DNA of 64,000 bases from an uncultured Blautia sp. (GCA_900553515.1 USDN01000004.1:1-64000); one strand, 5' to 3'; numbered from the stretch's first letter, positions 26,004 to 35,677 are shown. Notes: a model not told the origin generated them from the letters alone. Made by a program: numbers and translations.

Positions 26004-27366
26004 ATCTCTGGAACAGTTTGAATCCGCTGTTGCTTGGATAGCACTGTACATGCTGTCTTGTTCCGCACTGTTTCTTTGTATAATTATGACACTCTTTCAG
26101 CGTAAGCTTCTTGTCTTTATTGCTGTCTGCAGGAGCCTTGGAAAGTCTGGATCCGCCATAAGTAAATCCTACTCCCTTTACAAGTGCAGAACTGAAAAGA
26201 CTGCTGGACTGGCTTGCCCATGAAAGCTCATTCTGAGAACATGCAGTCAGAACCTTAAATTTGCTGTTGGACATCGGACCAGCTTTTGCCACTTCTGATT
26301 CTGCACTGTTAAATGCTGCGATCACGCTGCTGTTAAACAGTTCTGCTCCGTCTTTTACCGCCTTTGCACCCAGAGCCTTATCGATCACTCTGCCGCTGTA
26401 GCAGCTGTCAAGCATAACCACGATGTTTCCAGGCACTTGTTTTAACCAGGATGCCAGTCTGTATGGTGAAATAGAACCATAATCAGTTGTAACCAATGAT
26501 CCGTCGCTTGCACCATGTCCTGTATAATAGAAGAAGGATACGTCATTGCTGTCTGCTGATGCAAAAGTTCGGCTGATCTGGCTGCGTACACTGTATTCAG
26601 AAGCATCAATCAATGTATTGACTGTACTGTAGCCTGTTTTTTTCAGCATATCCCTCATTGCTCTTGCATCTTTTCCACATGCCCACAGGTCACTTGAATA
26701 GCCCGGGTAATCTGCTTCTCCGATAACAACTGCCCGATATACTACAGGATTAGTTACACGAAGAAGTCTTCCATATCCATTAAAGGTATATCTGTTGCCA
26801 TTCATGGTTCTGGTACCGGTCGCTGCCCTTCCTAAAGAGTCAAAATAATATTTCTGTCCGCCAATAGTCGTCCAGCCGATAAACGCATAACCATATTTTG
26901 TATGGAAGTAATATCTGTATTTGCCAATCTTCTGGAAACCTGTATGGATTCTTCCGTAATCGTTCAGGTAATATCTTTTTCCGTTCAGTTTAAGCCATCC
27001 TTTTACTGCATGGCCATATTTGTCAAAATAGCAACGTTTTCCGCCAATGGTATTCCATCCGGTTACCGGTCTTCCATAGCTGTTCAGATAATAACGATAT
27101 CCGTTATATTTGATCCATCCTTTTACTGCACGTCCATATTTGTCAAAATAACAGCTGACGCCATTGATCTGATGCCATCCGCCTTTTACCGGTTTTCCAT
27201 TGCGGTAATAGTAGCGATGCCCGCCCTGAGTCACCCAGCCATTCCAGACTTTTGATTCTGTACGATTGTCTTGTTCCGCATGAACTGTTTTAGGTGATAC
27301 TGCCGGAAGCATCATAAGAGCCATAAAAAGAACTGCAAGCATCACCCAGCTTCTTTTCTTATTCAT
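26002..27366 (-). CDS. Secreted caspase-fold (C14) protein with wall-binding repeats
   Basis: 454 aa. Signal peptide 1-30 (...KTVHA). Residues about 42-200 hold some eight ~20-residue choline-binding/CW_binding-type repeats ('GWIKYNGYRYYLNSYGRPVTG' pattern). Residues about 205-410 are a caspase-like domain: 'YRAVVIGEADY', catalytic His284 in 'YYTGHGASDG' and Cys322 in 'VVMLDSCYSG'. A single EF-hand-like loop (Asp414, Asn416, Asp418, Glu425) lies near the C-terminus. The design suggests a calcium-responsive cysteine peptidase held on the cell surface; target unknown. GT-rich neighbourhood fits surface biology. Confidence 0.85.
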   Translation of the reverse strand: MNKKRSWVMLAVLFMALMMLPAVSPKTVHAEQDNRTESKVWNGWVTQGGHRYYYRNGKPVKGGWHQINGVSCYFDKYGRAVKGWIKYNGYRYYLNSYGRPVTGWNTIGGKRCYFDKYGHAVKGWLKLNGKRYYLNDYGRIHTGFQKIGKYRYYFHTKYGYAFIGWTTIGGQKYYFDSLGRAATGTRTMNGNRYTFNGYGRLLRVTNPVVYRAVVIGEADYPGYSSDLWACGKDARAMRDMLKKTGYSTVNTLIDASEYSVRSQISRTFASADSNDVSFFYYTGHGASDGSLVTTDYGSISPYRLASWLKQVPGNIVVMLDSCYSGRVIDKALGAKAVKDGAELFNSSVIAAFNSAESEVAKAGPMSNSKFKVLTACSQNELSWASQSSSLFSSALVKGVGFTYGGSRLSKAPADSNKDKKLTLKECHNYTKKQCGTRQHVQCYPSNSGFKLFQR

Positions 27367-27455
27367 AATTACCCTCCTTATCTATGTAGTTTTTATGTAT
27401 TATATCAGAAAATTATATAAAAATAAAGGGGATTTTGTCATTTTGATTGTATAAC

Positions 27456-28526
27456 TTATATAGTTTTTCTTTTTTTACATAACTCTACAACCCTATATAT
27501 AACAAAAGTAACCAGAAAACAGCCTGCCAGGATCAAAAGGGGACGACTGTAACGATACAATCCTGTTTTTATCAGAATCCTGCTTCCGTTTCCTCCTGGT
27601 ATCCTGATCTTATTTGCCGCGAGATCAATGATCCTGCCTATCATAATGTGGAAAATATAAACATAAAGGGACAGTTTCTGTCCAATAAATTCCAGCAGCG
27701 GATTTCCCATCTGAGGCCGGGTCACAGACAGAATACACAGACTTCCCAGCACCAGGTATGTTCCCATATAGAACTGCGCCACTCCAATATGGATTCTTTC
27801 CCATAAGGCAATACCAATTCCTAAGATAATCACCACATAAAAATAAACAAGCGGTATTTTGGAAAAGGTCTTTTTGATCTTTTCCACATTCAATTTGGCC
27901 AGCATACCAAAAAGGAAAAACGGAAGTGCGCGGAACAGATAGCAGTTAAACAGATACGCTCTGTTTCCTGTATCAAACAAAGGAATAGAACTTGGAATAG
28001 GCAAAATATATTTTAACTCTCCAAAAGCGATAAAACCTATCCATAAAAACACTGCCACGATCGTGATCCACGAAGAAACTTTCTTTTTATCAAACAAAAG
28101 CACAGTCAGATAACAGTACAGCAGTGCTCCCAAAAACCATAAATGCGAATACACAAACGGATCATTTGTCAGGAAAAATTTCGCAATCTTATCTTTTGTA
28201 AGCAGTGAAGCTGTATATTCCGCAATGTTCCAATCCGGATCCAGCATCTGATTCCAAATCACACAAAAAACAGCATAAACCAGTGCAGCAATCACAACCA
28301 GACGTAAAATATGACGGATCTTTCGCCATGTATTGGATCTTATCAGCCTGTTACTGCTGTCCGTACAAAAAAAACCTGATACAAAGAAAAAATAAGGAAC
28401 AGCAAAGCTACATAAAGGTCTTATTATAAGTCCCAATGGATCAGGAAAGCCAAAGTGGAGCAGCACAACAGCCATGCATGCCAAACCTTTTACCGTATCC
28501 ATCAGTCTGTAACGAACTTTTCCCAT
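27456..28526 (-). CDS. Membrane acyltransferase, family 3
   Basis: 356 aa with about ten membrane segments. The N-terminus 'RLMDTVKGLACMAVVLLHFGF' carries the conserved His of the acyltransferase-3/OafA-WecH family, and 'FFVSGFFCTDS' follows. Family members move acetyl or succinyl groups onto extracellular glycans. It lies directly downstream of a second enzyme of the same type, read in the same direction. Confidence 0.85.
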   Translation of the reverse strand: MGKVRYRLMDTVKGLACMAVVLLHFGFPDPLGLIIRPLCSFAVPYFFFVSGFFCTDSSNRLIRSNTWRKIRHILRLVVIAALVYAVFCVIWNQMLDPDWNIAEYTASLLTKDKIAKFFLTNDPFVYSHLWFLGALLYCYLTVLLFDKKKVSSWITIVAVFLWIGFIAFGELKYILPIPSSIPLFDTGNRAYLFNCYLFRALPFFLFGMLAKLNVEKIKKTFSKIPLVYFYVVIILGIGIALWERIHIGVAQFYMGTYLVLGSLCILSVTRPQMGNPLLEFIGQKLSLYVYIFHIMIGRIIDLAANKIRIPGGNGSRILIKTGLYRYSRPLLILAGCFLVTFVIYRVVELCKKRKTI

Positions 28527-28552
28527 GATAAATATATTCCCTTCTCCTGTTT

Positions 28553-29641
28553 TTATTCTATTAATAAAATCTTTTTCCCCAGTTTCGATGCAGGCTTTTC
28601 AACCAGATGCCAGATCACTGCACCTACTGCTGCAGCAAATACCACAGAGACGGTCAGAGACACTCCTGCATGCCTCTTTAAAAAACCTGTATTTTTCCAG
28701 AAAGTCTTTTCCAGGATATAAAAAGAAATTTCCTGCATCACATAAATAGAGTAAGCATATTTCCCCAACCTGCATACAGACAGTTTGCTGATCAATCTGG
28801 AAAACAGTCCTTTTTCTGTCAGCATACAAAAAAAGAAAACAGAAAACAAGACTACTACCATAAACTGATTCTTTCCGACCTTTTTTCCAGCAAAAAAATC
28901 CAGCATCAAAAGGCAAAAGCTACCAGTTTCTATAAAGGTGATCAAAACTGTGACCACACTGGCATTCAGACGTTGTACATATAATACTGCCCATCTTTCT
29001 TTTACTGCATCGTAAAGATTACCCAGCAGATATCCCAGACCTACGCCTGCCGCTGCCCTTGCCATAGCAAGACTGAATACACCAAAGACCACTTTTCGCG
29101 CAAATCCTCCATCTGTGTACATAATATTCAGCACATAACCAAAATAAACGATCAGACAGATTATTAATTTCATCCCTGCTGAATTTTTCATAGCCTTATA
29201 CATCAGAAAATAAAATAACTCTGCAAAGAAAAACGCAGATACATACCAGTTAAGACCTGTCCAGGCAGTAGTCAGCCCTGTAGACTGCAGAAAAAAAAGA
29301 TTCAGAAAGCCTTCCTGCAAAGGAACATCCAGAAAGAACACAGAAAGAATGGTCGATACTGCAAATACCGGCCAAAGACGAATGAGCTTTTTCAGCACAA
29401 AATCCAGCGTTTTCTGTGCGGAATGCAGCGTAACAGATCTATACAGAAAATATCCCGACATGATAAAAAAACATTCTACTATATATTTCGCATATTTTGA
29501 CTGCTGTGCAAGTTCCTGATAGACTGCAGTTTCCTCGGTAAACGGGATCATAAATGAATGGAGAAGATGGAAATATACGATACTTACGGCAAAAAAAATA
29601 CGGATAAATTCTATATTTTGCAGTTTTGGTCTGTTCCTCAT
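28553..29641 (-). CDS. Membrane acyltransferase, family 3 (second copy)
   Basis: About 362 aa with ten or so membrane segments. 'NIEFIRIFFAVSIVYFHLLHSF' and 'FFIMSGYFLYRS' are the family N-terminal signatures. The start is taken at the ATG overlapping the stop of the GNAT gene (ATGA); an ATG nine bases upstream is equally possible. It is distinct from the neighbouring 356-aa protein, so this is not a recent tandem duplicate. Likely role: O-acylation of the surface glycan made by the glycosyltransferases upstream. Confidence 0.83.
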   Translation of the reverse strand: MRNRPKLQNIEFIRIFFAVSIVYFHLLHSFMIPFTEETAVYQELAQQSKYAKYIVECFFIMSGYFLYRSVTLHSAQKTLDFVLKKLIRLWPVFAVSTILSVFFLDVPLQEGFLNLFFLQSTGLTTAWTGLNWYVSAFFFAELFYFLMYKAMKNSAGMKLIICLIVYFGYVLNIMYTDGGFARKVVFGVFSLAMARAAAGVGLGYLLGNLYDAVKERWAVLYVQRLNASVVTVLITFIETGSFCLLMLDFFAGKKVGKNQFMVVVLFSVFFFCMLTEKGLFSRLISKLSVCRLGKYAYSIYVMQEISFYILEKTFWKNTGFLKRHAGVSLTVSVVFAAAVGAVIWHLVEKPASKLGKKILLIE

Positions 29642-30228
29642 CTCTCCCATTGATGAAATCTTCCTCTCACTTCTTCAAATGTCCTGGGTTCTGCCGGATC
29701 GTCTATATGATCGCCAATATGCTTTTCCATCCAGACCATATTGTACCAGCGTCCAAATTTATATGCGCATTTATGAAATTCTGCTGCCTTTTTATATCCC
29801 ATATGGAAATGAAATCTGACACTGTCCTTTGTCAGATATTCGTCTTCCACTTCCGGATAGGCTATACATGCATTGACACTAAGAATATTCTGCTCCTTCA
29901 GCACTTTTTCCAAAGCCTCATAAAGCAGTTTTCCTGTTCCCAGGTTCTTTTTATCTTTTTTCACATAAATGGAGGTTTCCACAGACCAGGCATAGGCTGC
30001 TCGAGGATGAAGAGGACCTGCATATACGTACCCTATGATCTCTCCATCTCTTACCGCCGCCAGATAAGGAAATTTTTCCATCGTATGGCGGATCCTTGCT
30101 TTGAATTCTTCTACAGAGGGAACTGTATATTCAAAAGTCACTGCTGTATCCCTGATATAAGGAGCATAAATATCCAGAAGCTCTTCTGCATCCTCCGGCG
30201 ATACGATTCTGATCATTGTCTCGCTCAT
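29638..30228 (-). CDS. GNAT N-acetyltransferase (phosphinothricin acetyltransferase-like)
   Basis: 196 aa. 'IRIVSPEDAEELLDIYAPYIRDTAVTFEY' and 'FPYLAAVRDGEIIGYVYAGPLHPRAAYAWSVETSIYV' match the Pat/Bar/YncA group, and 'GTGKLLYEAL' is the acetyl-CoA loop. These acetylate small amines such as methionine sulfoximine or other amino acids; substrate unknown. GAGGTG lies about 5 nt before the ATG. It overlaps the acyltransferase by 4 bp. Confidence 0.85.
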   Translation of the reverse strand: MSETMIRIVSPEDAEELLDIYAPYIRDTAVTFEYTVPSVEEFKARIRHTMEKFPYLAAVRDGEIIGYVYAGPLHPRAAYAWSVETSIYVKKDKKNLGTGKLLYEALEKVLKEQNILSVNACIAYPEVEDEYLTKDSVRFHFHMGYKKAAEFHKCAYKFGRWYNMVWMEKHIGDHIDDPAEPRTFEEVRGRFHQWER

Positions 30229-30341
30229 CCAATCACCTCATCATTAGTTTTATTCTGAATACCTCCATATTTTATCAAATGTACCGCCAGATGGCAATAC
30301 AGCTGCTTTCCATTTTGACCACATCAAATGCTCATATCTGT

Positions 30342-31205
30342 CTATAATACTGCTATCAGCAATGTTCCAAATACAATGCCTGTCAGCCCACACACAGATT
30401 TTTTGGACAGTTTCTCGTGAAATACCAGCCATGAAAAGAAGATTGTGACCAAAATACTTAGCTTGTCGATCGGAACCACAACGCTGGCAGGCCCATCCTG
30501 AAGTGCTCTGTAATAACACAGCCAGGAGGCTCCTGTTGCAAAACCAGACAATATAATAAACCTCAGTTCTCTTCTGTCAGTTGTCCTGATCTGATTGGAT
30601 TTTCCGGTAATAAATACCATAAGCCATGCCATCAGCAGCACAACTGTAGTACGGATAGCTGTACCCAGATTGGAGTCCACATCCTGGATTCCAATTTTTC
30701 CCAGAATAGCTGTAAGGCTGGCAAAAACCGCAGAAAGAACTGCATAGATCAGCCAGTCTTTCTGTTCCTTTTGATTTCTTTCTGTAGCTTTTCTGTCAAT
30801 CATCAAAAGTGTACCGCCACCGATCAGAATAACAGCTGCTATTTTTCCCGCATTAATGCCTTCTCCCAGAAAAATCAGCGCAAGCAAAATAGTCAGAACT
30901 GTGCTGGATTTGTCAATTGGCACAACTTTATTGATATCTCCTTTCTGCAGGGCATGAAAATAGCAGATCCAGGAAGCCCCCGTTGCAAGTCCAGACAAAA
31001 TTAGAAACAATAACGTTTTTCCACTAAGCCTGGTAATCCCTTCTCCGCTTCCGGTAATCAGAACCATCAGCCACGAAAATACCAGAACCACAACTGTTCG
31101 AATCACAGTTGCCACATCCGAATCCGTTTTTTTAATTCCACATTTTGCAAGAACTGCGGTAATACCTGAAAAAAAGGAAGAACCCACTGCATATAATATC
31201 CACAT
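30342..31205 (-). CDS. EamA family transporter (DMT superfamily)
   Basis: 287 aa, ten membrane segments formed by two internally homologous EamA halves (about 1-135 and 148-287). Both halves contain a 'SGLATGASWICYFHALQ' / 'SGFATGASWLCYYRALQ' motif. The family exports or imports small metabolites. GGAGGG precedes the start. Read with the GNAT and acyltransferase genes; 113 bp separate it from the GNAT start. Confidence 0.88.
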   Translation of the reverse strand: MWILYAVGSSFFSGITAVLAKCGIKKTDSDVATVIRTVVVLVFSWLMVLITGSGEGITRLSGKTLLFLILSGLATGASWICYFHALQKGDINKVVPIDKSSTVLTILLALIFLGEGINAGKIAAVILIGGGTLLMIDRKATERNQKEQKDWLIYAVLSAVFASLTAILGKIGIQDVDSNLGTAIRTTVVLLMAWLMVFITGKSNQIRTTDRRELRFIILSGFATGASWLCYYRALQDGPASVVVPIDKLSILVTIFFSWLVFHEKLSKKSVCGLTGIVFGTLLIAVL

Positions 31206-31256
31206 TTTCTATCCCTCCACGGTCAAACCCGACGTATGATAAAAAGTTTATATCAG

Positions 31257-31285
31257 ATCATATCTTCAATCTTGTAAAGTATCAA
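31257..31285 (-). promoter_or_regulatory. Promoter of the EamA-GNAT-acyltransferase run
   Basis: Minus-strand TTGATA (31280-31285), 17-bp spacer, TATGAT (31257-31262), about 50 bp before the EamA start. Confidence 0.7.
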
Positions 31286-31380
31286 TTTGATTATACTTTG
31301 TATTCTGAAAAATATCCAGTATGACCACATAATTTATGTATTATTTCCCGACAACATTGTCTATCCATGTTTGTTTCAAT

Positions 31381-31432
31381 CGTGTACACGCCAAAAGAAC
31401 TTGTTTCTCATTTTTATTTTATATGCTATACT
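31381..31432 (+). promoter_or_regulatory. Extended -10 promoter and palindrome upstream of the aldo-keto reductase
   Basis: The 360-bp gap between the divergent EamA and aldo-keto reductase genes holds a TGC-TATACT extended -10 (31424-31432) and, just upstream, a perfect 10-bp palindrome CGTGTACACG (31381-31390) that could bind a regulator. Nothing else stands out in the gap. Confidence 0.45.
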
Positions 31433-31565
31433 TAAAAAGGCATAAATTTCCTGCTTGTATCAATATTTTTACACACTCATATAATTTATGGATTTTATAA
31501 ATCCAGTACAAAGAATATTATTTCTTCTGTACTGCTAAAATCATATGTATAAGGAGGTTCGACTT

Positions 31566-32693
31566 ATGGAATATCGTAAATTTGAAAAACTTGGGATTTC
31601 TCCTTCACTTCTGGGATTTGGCTGTATGCGTTTCCCTTTGAACAAAGATGGCTCTATCTGTGAACCAGAAGCAGAAAAAATGCTTGACACTGCCATTGCT
31701 GCCGGGGTGACATACATAGATACCGCCTATCCTTACCACAATGGTGACAGTGAACCATTTCTCGGTCGTGTACTGAAAAAATATAATCGGGAAGATTTCT
31801 TTCTGGCTACCAAGCTTCCTGTCTGGAATGTAAAAACCCTGGATGACGCAAAACGGTTATTTCAGGAACAGCTCGATCGCCTTCAGGTAGACTATGTGGA
31901 CTTTTATCTTCTCCACTGTTTAGATAAAGAAAGATGGCAGACAGTTCTGGAACTTGGGCTGATTCCTTATTTTGAAGAACTGAAAGCACAGGGAAAGATC
32001 CGCTATTTTGGCTTCTCTTTCCACGATGAGTACGAGGTATTTGAAACCATTGCCACCTACCGTTCCTGGGATTTTTGCCAGATCCAGTATAATTATGTAG
32101 ACACAGACATCCAAGCAGGTGACAGAGGCTATGCGCTTACAGAAAAGCTTGGTATCCCTCTGGTCATTATGGAGCCTGTGAAAGGTGGTTCTCTGGCACA
32201 GCTTCCAGAAGATGTTACTGTACCTTTTACTAAAGCCCGCCCCAACAGCAGCATTTCCTCCTGGGCTCTTCGCTGGGTAGCCAGCAAATCAAATGTAAAG
32301 GTCGTTTTAAGCGGCATGTCCACTATGGAACAGGTAGAAGACAATCTTCATACATTCGAAAGCTTTGAACCACTCACAGAAGAAGAAACTACTATAGTCT
32401 CCCAGGTAGCAGACAACATAAAAAAACGTACCAAAAACGGATGCACCGGATGTGCTTACTGCATGCCCTGTCCGTTTGGGGTAGATATTCCCAAAAACTT
32501 CCGTATCTGGAATGATTTTTCCATGTATGGAAACGAAGAAAAAACAAGACAGGCATTTTTCCAGGATATGGATCCATCTTCCAGAGGCGATCAGTGCCAG
32601 AAATGCGGAAAATGCGAGACTGTGTGTCCCCAGTCTATTTCAATCCGGAATGATCTGGAAAACGCGATAAAAGAATTAAATACTTTAAAATAA
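31566..32693 (+). CDS. Aldo/keto reductase with C-terminal 4Fe-4S ferredoxin domain
   Basis: About 375 aa, start with AAGGAGG 8 nt upstream. AKR barrel: 'YIDTAYPYHNGDSE' (Asp/Tyr), 'FLATKLPVW' (Lys), 'DFYLLHCLD' (His). After residue ~285 come cysteine clusters 'CTGCAYCMPCPFGVDIP' and 'CQKCGKCETVCPQ', as in the Fe-S AKR group of anaerobes. Likely an oxidoreductase linked to ferredoxin rather than simple NADPH chemistry; substrate unknown. Confidence 0.92.
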   Translation: MEYRKFEKLGISPSLLGFGCMRFPLNKDGSICEPEAEKMLDTAIAAGVTYIDTAYPYHNGDSEPFLGRVLKKYNREDFFLATKLPVWNVKTLDDAKRLFQEQLDRLQVDYVDFYLLHCLDKERWQTVLELGLIPYFEELKAQGKIRYFGFSFHDEYEVFETIATYRSWDFCQIQYNYVDTDIQAGDRGYALTEKLGIPLVIMEPVKGGSLAQLPEDVTVPFTKARPNSSISSWALRWVASKSNVKVVLSGMSTMEQVEDNLHTFESFEPLTEEETTIVSQVADNIKKRTKNGCTGCAYCMPCPFGVDIPKNFRIWNDFSMYGNEEKTRQAFFQDMDPSSRGDQCQKCGKCETVCPQSISIRNDLENAIKELNTLK

Positions 32694-32701
32694 ATACTGC
32701 C

Positions 32702-32790
32702 CCTGCTCCTGCATTTCCAACTGCATCAGATTTCTGATTTCCCCATGATATACGGATCAGACTGAAAATACAATGGATAACAGGAGCAGG
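32702..32790. repeat. Spaced 10-bp inverted repeat
   Basis: CCTGCTCCTG (32702-32711) and its exact complement CAGGAGCAGG (32781-32790), 69 bp apart, just after the aldo-keto reductase. There is no T-tract, so it is not a normal terminator. It overlaps the 3' part of a doubtful small ORF and may mark the edge of a decayed segment. Confidence 0.4.
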
Positions 32791-32956
32791 ACTTATGCAG
32801 ATTTATTTTAAAACATGAACCTTCTCTATTATAAAAAATTCCTGTCTTTTTCTCAATTTCCACAGGCTCCTTCCCCGAAAGCCATTCCTTTGCCACTTTT
32901 AACATTTCCTTAAATGCACGGTTTTCCTGAATCATTCTCTCACATTCCTTCATCAT
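32726..32956 (-). CDS. Small ORF, possible gene remnant
   Basis: 76 codons. The first ~45 residues look protein-like ('NRAFKEMLKVAKEWLSGKEP', helical and charged), while the rest is Cys/Tyr-rich and less convincing. No SD and no recognised family. Upstream on the same strand, about 33003-33117, another ~37-codon open stretch ending in a stop ('SNALSGYTNQILLALILF') also lacks a start. The two may be leftovers of older genes; function cannot be given. Confidence 0.3.
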   Translation of the reverse strand: MMKECERMIQENRAFKEMLKVAKEWLSGKEPVEIEKKTGIFYNREGSCFKINLHKSCSCYPLYFQSDPYIMGKSEI

Positions 32957-33192
32957 TTATATAATCATTATTTCATATCCTCTCGACATTTTCAACTTCT
33001 TCCTTTTCACTCCAGTGCATCAGAAAATGAAAACAGTATCAAAGCCAGAAGGATCTGATTGGTGTATCCGGATAATGCATTGGAAATAGTATAAAGCTTT
33101 CGGGATCCGTATAGATTTTAGTTTAGGCTTTGCTGATTTGCTTAATCACAAACTTTTGTAATTGTTATTTTCTTTCTACTGTTTCCTTAAAT

Positions 33193-34563
33193 TCAATTTT
33201 TCATTTCTTTCCTCACGTGTATTTCTTTCACAATTTTATTATATGTTTTCTTATTCAGACGATAAAAATACAAAACTACGGCCGTTACAATCCAAAGTAT
33301 TCCTGGAACAGTCGTAAATGAATGCTTGATAACAGCTAATACCGCCGGATTCTGCTGCTGATTTGCGACATATCCAAACATTCCCAGAACTCCTGCCAGA
33401 ACAGAAGTTCCAATAGCCATACCTATTTTATTACCTAATGATATGAACGCATACTGAAATCCATCATTTCTGAGTCCTGTCTTCCATTCACCATATTCCA
33501 CGCAATCCGGAATAATCGCATAAATTGCAGTATTAAATCCAGAGAAGAAAAATTGTGACAGGCAGGAAAATATATAAAATGGAACGGGGGATTCTCTAAC
33601 TGTAAAGAAATACATACAAAACATGCTGATTCCAGTTAACAGTGCAAAAATAGATGCTGATCGTCCTTTATTGTTGGTAAGCCGAAATACAATAGGAAAG
33701 CAGGCTGCACCAATAATAGACGGAATAATGATAAACATGGAATATGTACTGAATAACGCTTTATTTCCTTCTACATATGTAAAATAATACAATGCATCTG
33801 CATTTCTTCCATAAAGAGTCAATCCAAATAAAAATTGTCCTGCAACTGCAATCATATATGGACGGTTTTTTACGACTGCTTCTAACTGTACCTTCAGAGA
33901 AATTTTCTCTTTTTCCGGCACTTCCACTACTTCTTTTGTTTTGGCAAAACAGAAAATATGACACGCAGCAAAAATACATCCATACAAAGCAGCAATCAAT
34001 AAATATCCTCTCTTATCATTTCCATTACCAAGTCTCTCAATAAGCGGAACTGTCACAATATTGATAATACCAATTGCAATCATCGCACTAACGGAACGGA
34101 ATGTATTTATTTTAGCTCTCTCTTCTATATTTTGTGTCATCGCCCCACATAATGTTCCGTATGGAATATTCACACAGGTATAACCTAATACAAGAATACA
34201 ATACGTAATTGTCATGTAAACAATCTTAGATGTAGATGACCAGTCCGGATGAGCCCAAAATGTCATGAGCAATACAATAGCCGTCAACGGTGCCGCGATT
34301 AACAACCAGGGTCTGTACCTTCCCCATCTGGTATGCGTCTTATCACTTAATCCGCCAACGATGGGGTCATTGATAGCATCCCAAAATCTTGAGAAAAGCA
34401 TCAGTCCTGCAACTGCTCCCATACTAATCCCAAAAACATCTGTATAGAAAATCATTAGAAAATTTCCTACAAACATCCAGCTAAAATTACACCCAACATC
34501 TCCCATTCCATATGCAATCTTACTTATCAATGGCACTTTTACATTTGTATCTTTCTGGTTCAT
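33193..34563 (-). CDS. GPH-family sugar/polyol:cation symporter
   Basis: About 456 aa, 12 membrane segments, start at MNQKDT behind GGGGGA. MelB-type signatures: 'SKIAYGMGDVGCNFSW', 'FWDAINDPIVGGLSDKTHTRWGRYRPWLL' and 'IPDCVEYGEWKTGLRNDGF'. It imports glycosides, pentoses, hexuronides or polyols with Na+ or H+. It follows the dehydrogenase by 64 bp in one transcription unit, suggesting uptake of the dehydrogenase substrate. Confidence 0.9.
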   Translation of the reverse strand: MNQKDTNVKVPLISKIAYGMGDVGCNFSWMFVGNFLMIFYTDVFGISMGAVAGLMLFSRFWDAINDPIVGGLSDKTHTRWGRYRPWLLIAAPLTAIVLLMTFWAHPDWSSTSKIVYMTITYCILVLGYTCVNIPYGTLCGAMTQNIEERAKINTFRSVSAMIAIGIINIVTVPLIERLGNGNDKRGYLLIAALYGCIFAACHIFCFAKTKEVVEVPEKEKISLKVQLEAVVKNRPYMIAVAGQFLFGLTLYGRNADALYYFTYVEGNKALFSTYSMFIIIPSIIGAACFPIVFRLTNNKGRSASIFALLTGISMFCMYFFTVRESPVPFYIFSCLSQFFFSGFNTAIYAIIPDCVEYGEWKTGLRNDGFQYAFISLGNKIGMAIGTSVLAGVLGMFGYVANQQQNPAVLAVIKHSFTTVPGILWIVTAVVLYFYRLNKKTYNKIVKEIHVRKEMKN

Positions 34564-34627
34564 TGTAATCCCCCTTATCATTATCCGCAGCATTCAGTTC
34601 CCCGGAATCTCTATTTTTCTTCTTTCT

Positions 34628-35677
34628 CTATTGTGCAATCCGAATAACGGCTTTTACAATATCTGCTTTATTATTTACGCTGTAATCCATCGCTTTCTGT
34701 GCCTCATCCAGTTCAAACACATCTGTTACGATTCCTTTCAGATTTACTTTTCCTGCAGCAACCGCATCAATCGCCATTGGATAAATGTGGCGATACCGAA
34801 ATACCGTCTTAAATGTCAGCTCTTTATCCAATACAAGGCTCATAGGAAGTGTCATTTCACCGCTTTTGCTATATCCCACAAGAACGATATTGGAACCTTT
34901 CTTAGCCATATGAATTGCCTGTCTTGTTGTAATTTCCGTTCCTGCTGTTTCAATTACCAGATCCATGCCAGTTCCATTTGTCAACTCTTTTACTCTTTCC
35001 AGCACATCTTCCTTCGAGCCGTTGATGACTCCTGTGGCTCCTAATTCCAATGCCTTATTAAGTCGTTTTTCCATAATATCTACTACATACACTTCCGATA
35101 CGCCCCTTGCTTTCAGCGCCATCATAGAAACCAGGCCAATACATCCGGCACCCATAACAACTGCCCTCTGTCCAAGATGTGCATCACCCTGAATAGCCGC
35201 ATGGAATCCAACAGCTAAAGGCTCAATCAAAGCGCCTTCCAGTGTACTTACATTATCAGGTAATTTAAAACAAAGATCAGCTTCATGGGCAACATATTCC
35301 TGAAATACTCCATCTACCGGAGGTGTCGCAAAAAATACCACATCCGGACACAAATTATAACGTCCTGTTTTACAGAATTCACAATGACCACAGGTTTTTC
35401 CCGGCTCCAGAGCCACTCTGTCTCCAACCTTTAAATTCTTTACATTTTCACCAACTTCAACAACTGTTCCTCCTGGTTCATGTCCCAGCACAAATGGAGG
35501 CTCTACAACATAATCTCCAATTGCTCCTGTCTCATAGTAATGCAGATCGCTTCCACAAATTCCTACATATTCCAGCTTTACTAATACCTCGTTCTCTTTC
35601 ACTTTAGGAATATCACGTTCTTCAAATCCCATCTTTCCAATTCCCAACATAACTGCAACTTTCATTTTTCCTTCCAT
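34628..35677 (-). CDS. Zinc-dependent polyol dehydrogenase (sorbitol/xylitol dehydrogenase-like)
   Basis: 349 aa medium-chain dehydrogenase. Catalytic zinc site 'YVGICGSDLHYYETG' and 'GHEPGG'; structural zinc cysteines 'CGHCEFCKTGRYNLC'; Rossmann loop 'MGAGCIGLV'; cofactor Asp in 'VYVVDIMEKR' favours NAD. This pattern fits sorbitol, xylitol or related polyol oxidation. It is first in an operon with the GPH symporter and sits beside a ROK regulator. SD AAGGAGG lies 8 nt before the ATG. Confidence 0.9.
   Translation of the reverse strand: MEGKMKVAVMLGIGKMGFEERDIPKVKENEVLVKLEYVGICGSDLHYYETGAIGDYVVEPPFVLGHEPGGTVVEVGENVKNLKVGDRVALEPGKTCGHCEFCKTGRYNLCPDVVFFATPPVDGVFQEYVAHEADLCFKLPDNVSTLEGALIEPLAVGFHAAIQGDAHLGQRAVVMGAGCIGLVSMMALKARGVSEVYVVDIMEKRLNKALELGATGVINGSKEDVLERVKELTNGTGMDLVIETAGTEITTRQAIHMAKKGSNIVLVGYSKSGEMTLPMSLVLDKELTFKTVFRYRHIYPMAIDAVAAGKVNLKGIVTDVFELDEAQKAMDYSVNNKADIVKAVIRIAQ

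Noticed and set aside
28526..28553. Recent tandem duplication of acyltransferase genes
   Set aside because: The two proteins share only family motifs; sequences and lengths differ, so they are not a recent duplicate.
32440..32660. Stand-alone ferredoxin gene
   Set aside because: The cysteine clusters are in frame with the aldo-keto reductase and form its C-terminal domain.
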